The notes under the pieces: generated by a model
Told to the model about the DNA's origin: nothing
What the model saw: the letters and a program-made list of their open reading frames with translations, nothing else
The model's database searches: none
Shown: positions 53,101-63,500 of the stretch, in pieces
Numbering within the stretch: the stretch's first letter is position 1
How the letters are laid out: the number at the start of each line of letters is the position of its first letter
Program-made: the position numbers and the translations under genes
Source: Paragonimus westermani
Taxonomy: Eukaryota; Platyhelminthes; Trematoda; Plagiorchiida; Troglotrematidae
Reading direction: 5' to 3'
NCBI GenBank assembly: GCA_008508345.1
Contig: QNGE01000868.1
Span: 129,437-193,436 of the forward strand
Length of the DNA stretch: 64,000 nucleotides

Positions 53101-54533
53101 GCATGCCAGATGGATGGTGACATTCACTAAAACTTCTGTTTTTGATGTATGTTGACCAATGAGCAATATTACTTGTTCTACTGAGACTTATGAACATATA
53201 GGAGTTGGAGTCAGTCTAGACCTCTGCAAATTTCCCTGTAGTGGTTCTTGACCTTTGCACTGGTCTACAAACTTCATCAAGCTTAAGATACGTAGCGAAA
53301 ATTACTTACAAATCCTTTAGTATATTAGTGTTTTACAGCGCTTTAAAAGTTATGGATTGTGAGCAAGCTGAGTTTTTGACTTGAGATGAAAGTACCTCGC
53401 GATCGAAAATATAACGGTTCAGGATGTCTGAGATAACGATGCACCTTGATTCTCGTTTCACATTTTCGTTCGTCTGCACAGACGTCATCTCTTTTTATTG
53501 ACGTTGCCTGTCAGCTTTTAGCACCGTTAGTTGTCCTAGCAGTAAGCTCCTGAATCTTGACAACTGTCGGCCCATTTAATTCGTGGAAATCCAACATATC
53601 CAAAAAATTAAGGTGGATTACTTGTAAATTCCACAAGAATTCTTGAATCATGTCCAGTGTCCCACTGATTGGATGTTGAGTGGTTTAGAATGAATGATCT
53701 GTTTGTCCGTACTGTTTCATATATAAACCGACCGAGTGCGGTAACTATTCACGAACTGTAGTTTGTCTGCCGTTGAATGAAAACGTTTGAGACGTTTCTC
53801 TTAACATTTGCATGATAACCCCTATTTACTTCACAGACTTTCATTCATCAATATCACAAATTGTTTTGGGGATGGATTCGAGCTGATCACTCCAAGTGGA
53901 TTTATCGACATATCAAATACGTCCGTCAGCGGATGTTTGGGGCGGGCGATTAGTATGACCGTTCTTAACGGGGATTCCACCGATCCGACTACATATGGAC
54001 TCAGTTCCACTCAGGTTGGTTGGCATTTCGTTATCTTACTTACAGTCTCCTTATTACACTTTTATTCGAATGCTGTTTTTATTCTACCGTGAGTTGAAAG
54101 ATCGGGCTTTCATGTTTGGTCAATGTTTTTGCGGCTTGTTGCTTCTCTTTCAGATTCTCGGGATACCCACGTTGCCTCCGCAACAAGGATCACTTCTCCC
54201 TCCGCCAAGACCTTCGCCTGGACAGCCAGTTGGAACTGTGGCTGCTGACTTGGTTCGATGGCCTCTGGAATATTATCCATTCACGGGAGAAAGGCATCTG
54301 TTAGGTTTCGTCCCCATGTGTGCCGGAGAGAAAACGATCGATATCGTCGATCGACTACTGGTTCAGTACCAGTATACCTGGTCTGGTACACATGCTTGCA
54401 CGAAAATCTTTCGATCTGTTGTCCCGGGTCGTCGTCTGGCTTGGCGTTTCCTTGCGGTTAGGTTCTACCATGACCCGTTTGCTAAGGTTAGTCACTACTA
54501 TATACACATATATCATCTATATATCATCTAACC

Positions 54534-54569
<36 letters not shown>

Positions 54570-57500
54570 CGGACTACTTATATTTAGTTAGTCGTGCAAA
54601 CTAACTCACTGTTAGATCCCATTCTATATTGTTCACTTTGTGTATTCATGGCCACTAAAAGTTATATTCATGGCTACGAAAAGTTGAACGGGATCTGCAT
54701 GATGCATGTGTTATTTCAGAACACTCTGGAATTATACAATGGTGCAAACTTCAATACAAGCTACTTAATTGCTGAAGTAACAGCAAAAATGCTGAACAAT
54801 CACAGTGTTCCTGTCGCTGAACGTTTCACTTTCATCACCTCATCTATTCACGACATCCTTGGCGTTCATTTGCACACCAGTCCGGCCAGTGGTCGATTCG
54901 GATTCATTGCCGAAGTGATTACACTGCCTATTTCTCCAGAACGTACATACCCAGAACTGAGTAAGTTCAGACTATTTTAAGTATCCCTAACGCATATGTT
55001 ATTTTTGAGTTTGATACGCTTAATAAAACACAAATGGTGAAGAAAAAATTTGTGTCCCATTTTTTAACACGTATGTCATGAGAATTTGTCTCAAATTTCA
55101 ACTGCCCAAATGGCTCTCACTATCGCTAAACGTATCAGGAACCGTAAACAGCAACTTACTGAGCAAGAACCAGATGATTATTAGACCAAGCCTCTGACCA
55201 AACTGAATATGCGCATTCATTGAGATGACATGGATTAGCAATGAGATTAATAATGCGTTTAACAAAGAAAGTGAGAAAAGTGAAACGGTCGTAATTGTGG
55301 AGCTTAGAAGTTAAAGAGTTTCTACGCTTCAGCTATAGAAGCAGACACATGGACTTGATGGGTTTTCATTGACTGGACAATTCCAATCTCAACTACTGGA
55401 TGTCGAATGCTTCAGATGTAGACTGCGATATCTTTCCGAGGACTTTAGCTGATAGCGCACCTATCCCATACGAGTATGCGTTTCTCGTCCTTGTTTCAAA
55501 GCTGGCCCAAGCCCGGATTTATCACAATCGATGCTCGTGCAAACTATCCAATCTACCAAACTACCTGTTTGCAAAAAAACATCTGGCTTCAATGCAGTAC
55601 CCTAATAATTTGTTGTGACTACATTTCCTTTTCAGGTTGCCTTCCGGTTACGAACTAGGCCGATAAAAATCAGTCTTGAGACGGCATCAATTGTACTTGG
55701 GATAAGTCTTTCCTCTAACGATCAGTATCAACCAGCCTAGTTGTCTGACATATTCGAATTTGAAAGTCACTAAGCATGTTGGATTAATCCTCAGCCGAAA
55801 GCCTCAAATCTCAGTTGTGTACCAATTTTCAAGTTGTAGGTCAGTAAGTAGATGATTTCAAACTTTCCTCTTTCTCCCTCCTTTCTGCTACACAAAGATA
55901 AACAGATGAGACATCGAATTGAAGTGTGTGAATTTCAAGCAAACCAAGGAGGAGGTATTCACATTCAAAGTGTTGGAGAAAACGGACCTGACCTGTATCT
56001 GGCAAATCTGCGCTTTATAAAGAATGGTCTCCAACTCCTCAATCTTACCGGCCCTCCGGCGGTCGAGGTCCGAGTAACAAACACGTTCAATTTGGCCATC
56101 ACAAATTCGTACTTTTTTCGTCATTTAGGTCACGTGATTCGAGCGCGGCTGCATGCAAGCCAGGTGACACGAGGGACACGAATGAATATCACTAATAACG
56201 CAATTGTACGAAATCGATTCGGCGGAGCGTTATTGCTGGAAGGTAAGGTACCAGTTCGTCCATCGTTCTTTGACTACATATTTGGGCGCACGATTTTTAT
56301 TATGCAGATAACTGCATTGTGTCTTATTTAAGGTAAGTCATACTTGATCCAGAAGTAGAACTAGGTTGCACAAACCTATACAAATGTATTTATGGTTTGT
56401 GGGATTTATACTGGTGACCTCTGCCCTAAGTGGTTGCACTCCTGCCATTAATCTGGTCCAAGCAGTTTGCTAGGCAGAAGTGTCTTCTTCGAATGGATGG
56501 GGTGTTTCAAAATGTCATCTTATCCCTCATCTAAGTACTACCCAAAAATGCAACAGAGTTTAATTGGTTTCCTGGACTCCCATTTTGCGATGTAAGCCTA
56601 CGCTCTCGATTCCAGACAGCAGTTGTGTCAAGCAGCTTATCAATTTAGTCGAATTTACTGCAACTCGAGATCAGTCTCCTAGCTAACAGCAAACGGAGGC
56701 AACCCTCTAACTTATTGGTTTTAAATACTCTGAGCAACTGAGGAGGAGTGATACCTGAGAATGCTCCAAAATACCTCTGATTTACACACGTTCCAAATAA
56801 CATGCAAATGTCTAACGCATTGTCTCCTCCTGCCTAGAGTTCGCTATGTCAAAGTTATGGTTAACTCCTATGTTAGTTGTTTTCGGATTGCTGAAGGGTC
56901 TACCTTGTATCTACAAAACGTTCAAACCCTTGCTTGCCTGCCCGCTTACCTGCTTGCTTGCTTATTTACGTCCAGATCAAATTACGAAAGCACAATATTG
57001 TTCTCTTTCTCACAGGAAATCACTTCAATACTCTCCTAGTGATCCGTAACTACATAGCGCATAACGACTGTGGTCAGCGCGATTTGGTACGTATTGCCGG
57101 AGTTTTGGCACGTCCGTTTGCGTACAATTTCATCCATGATAATCGTGGAGCTGTAGTGCTGAACTGCAGCGGAGAGGAACAGCTGAGCCACGGCTCACGA
57201 TTTGAATTCAATGGATTTTACAAGAACGAGGCGTTGAACTACACCAGACGTACCACCGTGTTCTCAGATAATTCAAAAAATCAGTTCCGAGACAACTACT
57301 TCAAAAACAATGCTAACTCTTATGAGCTAGTTGTCGGGAATCGTAGCATCATCAGGTAATCACCACTTAGCCTTCCCTGATATTCCTTTGTCGTAACCTC
57401 TGAGGTCACTGTGTGAATCATTTGTGGGCATGTTTTATGAAACCGCCGTGATCTCAGACGGATCGTAATGAACATGCATGTGAGATCATCAGTTTTTGGG

Positions 57501-60500
57501 CACCACAACGGGCCTTACCGAATCATCATCAATAAACAGATCACTCTCTCACTCTGAAGGGGAAACAACTAATTGATAACCCCCATGACCATAACCCCCG
57601 AGTTACGTTTAAGTGATTAGTCTCAATAAACCAACAGAGGCATGTACTACTTACGAGTAGGGCCTCGGCAATCGTGACAACCACAAGTTGACCAACACTC
57701 ACATTTACAATACCATTTGATTACTATCCAATAAGCTCACTCCAAACACGAACCTCAGCACGCAAACTCCTGTGCAGCTGAGGATATGCACTATTAGTAA
57801 ATTTACACAAAAACACAATTCGTACCTAGCTATATGATGGAAGACAAATAATTTAACGGTTTGGTGAGATTGATGGAAATCAGTTAGCTACAGTGCGAAG
57901 TGAATAAAATAATGGGGTAAACCACAAAATGAATGCATAGCCTTTGGACCAGACGAACGTTGGTCAAATTTCACCAGCTGATTTGTAGGGACATTTAACC
58001 TTACTCATGTAGGGCTTTACACCGGATTTACAAACAGTTGATAACCTAGTACTGACTAGTACTCGGAGATCTATCTAACTTCATATTCAAAATCACTCAC
58101 ATTTGATTGCAGCCTACGCACTCAGATAGATTTTCTAGTCATTCTTTTTCTAGAACACGCACTAGACCCGAGTTTTCTTTTTGCTGGTGAACGTCGGTAG
58201 TGCATATCTTTGTCACGGCCGGGATTGCAACTCGGGCCATGAGTTCATGAGGCAGACTGGAAAGTTTATCCGAACGCGAAGTCTGTAATCCAACGTGAGT
58301 GACGTACAACTTGAAATTGATAGGCCCATGAGCAACTGGTTGTCAGACCGGTTGCTTCCACCATTCGCCTAAATATTTGTTACGCATGATTTACGTCCAT
58401 TGGACAGGTTAGTCAGATCACAGTTATTGATCGCATCACTATGTAGCACCCAGGCCGACTGATGTCGATTTTATCGGATTAGTTCGTAACCCGATCGATC
58501 TGTCAGATTTACAGAAACAGAAAAAACCAATCGGTTCTATTGCTGTAGATTGTTTGATTGGTCGACCTATCATTGTTGCAAAAATTAGGGTACTTTCTCA
58601 TCAGGTCTCATAGTTAATCAGACACGAATGGATAATCAAGTTCCCTGATGGTGAGCTGTGAACAAACCAGTCATAAAAATATTGCTTAGTCAAATCCAAT
58701 GCGTTCGAATCAAAGATTTGTATGACAAATTGTCCTGTGTTGATGTGATGTTTAGCGGTTCCAACAGAAGTGAACCCAGTCGCTCATTCGTCTTTAGTAT
58801 GATAACATGTGTGAATTGAGGCGTGTCACGCAAGCTGTGTTATTCCGTAGAAACACACTAACCAAACTACTGGCCAGATTAGCCCCTCAAAATGACGCTT
58901 GGCTGAGTCTCAGCAGTGCATTCATACGCGATGTCCTCATCCCTCACCTCGGTCGAATTAATCATGAACCAGTGTGACAGATATCGGTGCCCTGGAAAAG
59001 GTGTAATGCTGAGTTCACTTAACACTGTGCTGGTCTTCCTGATTAGGTCTGATGTAACTATCACGTACTATGATCTTCAGAGGTGGTGCTGAACCATTCA
59101 GTCGAAAGTGAACCCCATCCAGTCGATGATACCGGGAACCTCAGGCGTCACATCTGTTTACTCTCTTCATCTAAGAAACTGAGACTCATTATTTGTGTTC
59201 ATCAGAAGGCAAAGGGTGCGGGGTTTCAGATTGACGCCAGTCCACTCGGCGTTCTCTTTCCTTCATCTTGACGCAAGTGGGCTGGCTGAGCTTTGCTCAC
59301 TCTAGTCATTCCTGCTGTTTTCAGTCTAATCCGTGGTTCACACTGACCTAAGTTGAACTGAGGCTTACCGAGAGGTGCTTTTCCACTATCAATACTGGTT
59401 GCTTATTTGCTACGGAACCAGCAATTGTAAACTATATTTCACCAGGTTTGAAAAGTTGTCAGTCGTCAAACGAGTACAGCCAAACCTGACAGTTCAAGAA
59501 AGCAACTATTATTAATCAGAAAAGCGACAGAATCTGTTGGCTACCACTCACTTTATCAGCCTACTGAGACAACGCAGTCCTTCGTCGCATCAAGGGACTT
59601 GGACTCTCTGATAATGTTATTATCACTGATCATGGAGGCTAAAAATTGTTGTTAACCAGAGGTCTTGATCTTCCAGCACGTGTTCATAAATTTCCAGATG
59701 TGGGTTTACAGCGGCGGTATGATATACGTGGGTGTCCAATCAGTTCTAACTGAAGTAAACAGTACGGTATGTTCTGATAGCCGCTGGTTGTTCGTCAACA
59801 GCTTCCCATTGAGGAACCAAATGTCGCTAAGCCAATCATAATGCACCTTTGTGGTCAAGTGTGTCTTTTAAAGTAATCCGGATTCTCTTATCGGTCTACT
59901 GATCACCCGTAGTGTGGATAAGAGCGGCAATCGAGTCCACCCGAAATGTGGACCGGTGTGGAACGATCGCGCATATTTTACGTGTGCGAACGTGAGCTGG
60001 CTCCGGGACCGGCAATTTTCGGCAAAGCAAACGGTTATGAAAAAACACTGTGCAGCGTTGTGCTAATAACTGATCAGCGAAGTGCTTTTGGTATTTTGCA
60101 AATACTACGTATTTTGACATTTTGTCGCGCCCAGTCTGGACGATCACGAGGAGTTACTGATGCGGGTAGGGGATTTATTTTCTTCGCACCTGGGTTGTAG
60201 CGTTACGTAACATGCATCTTCGTTTGCAGGTAGCATAACGTGGTTCGTACGCTCGGGAACTAAAAGACAGGTTTCGACGCCTGGGGAGCCGAGGAGCCAG
60301 AAACGACTACTGAATACTTGTGTATACACCAAGTGGGACGGGCCACGAAGCCAAATGATGATGTACTGCTGCCCAGCGGGTCAGTCATTTAAATTAGTCT
60401 TCACGTTCGTCGATGTTTTTTGCACATCTTGTAACGGATTTCATGCGATGTACAAATTCCCAGGCCGGGTGTCTCTTGTGGTCACTAAAGTAACACTCAC

Positions 60501-63500
60501 TGTCTTGTTTCTCGGATGACTACATTGATGGTCAGTTTACAAAGCGTGCAAAATTTGGATCAGTACCCTTGGTCCTGGAGGTTGTCGTGAAATTAGTGGG
60601 AATGTTCCCTGCTGAGAAATCAATTTTAAGGACTGAAGACGTCGAGAACCGTACACATGGCCAAAAATCTCCAGCCTCCAAAAGTTGCGAAACTTTACAA
60701 AAGAAATAAAGCACATATTTTAGCGAATGGAATGGTGAACCGAGGAGTCTATTTTGGATAGGCATATCGAGCAGTTCCACCGTCATGGTGACTTCCGCTT
60801 ACTCTGATCACTTTACCTGGTATTCACGTTTTCCAGTCTGTGCGGAATCTCCATGAAGCTGGGATACAAAAACATTCCGCTCCGCCCACTTTGTCAGAGC
60901 CGCAGCAGGCAACCGGGCAAGTTTGAAGTAAGTAGCTACGCTTCGATTTCTAGCTATTGATCGCAGTTATGTACAGCCAGCCGAATTGGGATGTGAAATG
61001 GGAGAGATCCAGACGACGATTTTAAAAGAAGTGACCCAATTGTGAGGAGCATTTGCTTCGTCTGGTTTTGAATCATCGCCAGAAACAACACGACTAAATC
61101 CAGCAATCGCTGTAGCAGATCGGCCACAAATCCACGCGGGAGAACTCGGAAGTCTCACGTTTACACCTAGTTATTCACCCATCTCATTGTACAGTACGGA
61201 ACCCACCAACTGAAGCCCAGGTTTTTAACAGTTCTTTCGGACCAAGAAAATATGGCGAACTACTTTTTGAAGATCGTAAAGGCTTTGAAGGCAGGCGTGA
61301 AGACAGTGTGTGCATATAGGGAACGGACTCTCGGAAACGAAAACATCGACAACGCAACTCGAAATTTGAGTAGCTCGACCCTTAAGAACTCACACTTGTC
61401 AAAACAAAATGTCAACGGCAAGATACTGTTTAAGGTTGGAACAGACGGCCAGTTGCAACCGATTCTTGACAGCAGATATGTTATATGGAACCAGTACATT
61501 CTGGGTGGTCACGGCACCAGTGTAGCGAGAAGGCGTCCAACAAAGCACAATCTTTATTGTCCAAATCGCTAGTCACATGCAACGCGCGCTCTCTCGTTTA
61601 TGAGTCGCAATTCCAACCCGCAGCACCCCCCGGTTTCCGTTCACACGTCGTGTGCACTTCTAACCGGTTTACGTGTGTGACCGGTGCCTTCTATCGGAGG
61701 GTTCTCCGCTTGCCATTCCTCGTCTGTTTGTCCGATTTCGTTGCGCGATGGCTCGTCCGGCTGCTCGTGCTGTCCGCCATCCACCCAGTGTTGGCCTTGA
61801 CCGTATTCCAACATCGTGTCGAGATGTTCCTCTAAATGTTGGAAAAACCACGACTCCGATCTGGCCGTCTGTCGTATTTCGCCTGCCCTGCCTCGCCCGT
61901 TGGTCCGATCTAGTCGAGCGATGACTCATCCGGTCGCGGACGTTGTCCTTGATCCGATCGCGGTAGGTTTTCGAACGTACCTCCCCCCCACGTTGAGGTA
62001 TTCGGCCGAGCGTTCGAAAACTCGCACCCCGACCTGGCAATCCACCACAATTTGAGTCTATTGCTCCGCCGCTTGCATGAGTTAAACACCCATGAAAATA
62101 AGTAACATGACCTAAGACCTCGAAAGGTTCTCCTTGTCGCAAGTGTATCTAAAAGACACTCACTGAATCGAGTAGGTGCAATCTAACGTCAGTACTGTCT
62201 TACAGCCTTGCCGTCAGGCTGCATTAGAAATTCAGTTCATGGGTTAGGGTAACATTATGTGTGTGGACAAGCCACTTGTAATACATAATCATCTGGCTTA
62301 CATCGACTGGTCCATCAAGAGGACCCGTTCTCCCTAATTTTGCTGGTAGAAGCATCTAGATTCTGATCAGAGACGACGCTCCTGAAGAGTGTATAGTGAA
62401 AAAGAAACATTTTGAGAGATTTTCGAGGAGAATCACGATTATTCATTCTATACTATGCCTAATATTTCGTATTACCTGAGTTAGGTCGATGAACAGTTGG
62501 TCTTTAACAAATCTTATCAAAATATTATTGAAGTTGAAATTTTTCAAATAAGGATTTGCAGCTAAAACGGTTCTCTCCTTATGGGACACATACAGTAGCT
62601 GAAATGAGAGTTAACTTGTAGTTTCTTGGTGGGCATCATAGCAGCGACCTGCTCTGACAGCGGTGCACAAGCAAAATACCTGATAATCGCACGATGAGTG
62701 AGTGGCATTCTTTTGTCGAACAATTACAGAATTAATATCAAGCGATCAAATCTCGCCAGTCTCTAATAAAGCTACTCCGATATCAACGCCCTTTGTCATC
62801 TCATTAATTTAGGGTCTACTGAAAATATTGTGCAAGATCTGTAGGCCGCTTGTGTATAAGCTCCACTCTACTAGTACTGTGGAGTACATGCAAACTCTAA
62901 CAGTGTCAGTAGGCAGACCCAGTCGTCCACTAAAAACAAGTTGCCCTTAGATAGCAGGTAGAGAAATGTACGCTGTATCATTATTATTCAGACACAACAT
63001 GAACGTACTGGCTATTTGGCCCCCAAACGTTACAGCAGTGCGCAAAACAATTCACCCAACCGAATGTGTACGTATCGTTGAGTGCTAACTGCTGAACACT
63101 GAGTGAGAAATAGCCATCGTTCCGTGCTGCAATGATATGTGTGATGACCTTGCCCGCCTATTCGTGCTGAGCATGCGGTGATTGATCAATACTGCGCACG
63201 ATAGAGTAGGAAGTGGTGACCGAGTGAATGACCAGCATTCATCCAGGCCACTTAAACCGTGGTTAGCAAATCCCCCATAACAACCTTTAACAAGTGGTCA
63301 CCCCTCCAGTACAGGCCTGTAAAAGCGCAATAAATCTGAGAAGAGCTAGACACCTCACAATGTACAACGTACACAGTTAATCTGTGCCGAATGGACGCTA
63401 CAAACCAACGTGTCTAGTTTTTTCTGACGATGTAGTTGTGATTTATAGTCTAGTGTACCCTTTCGTAATTTGTGAGTTCTGAGGTTACGACCTAGAAAGG

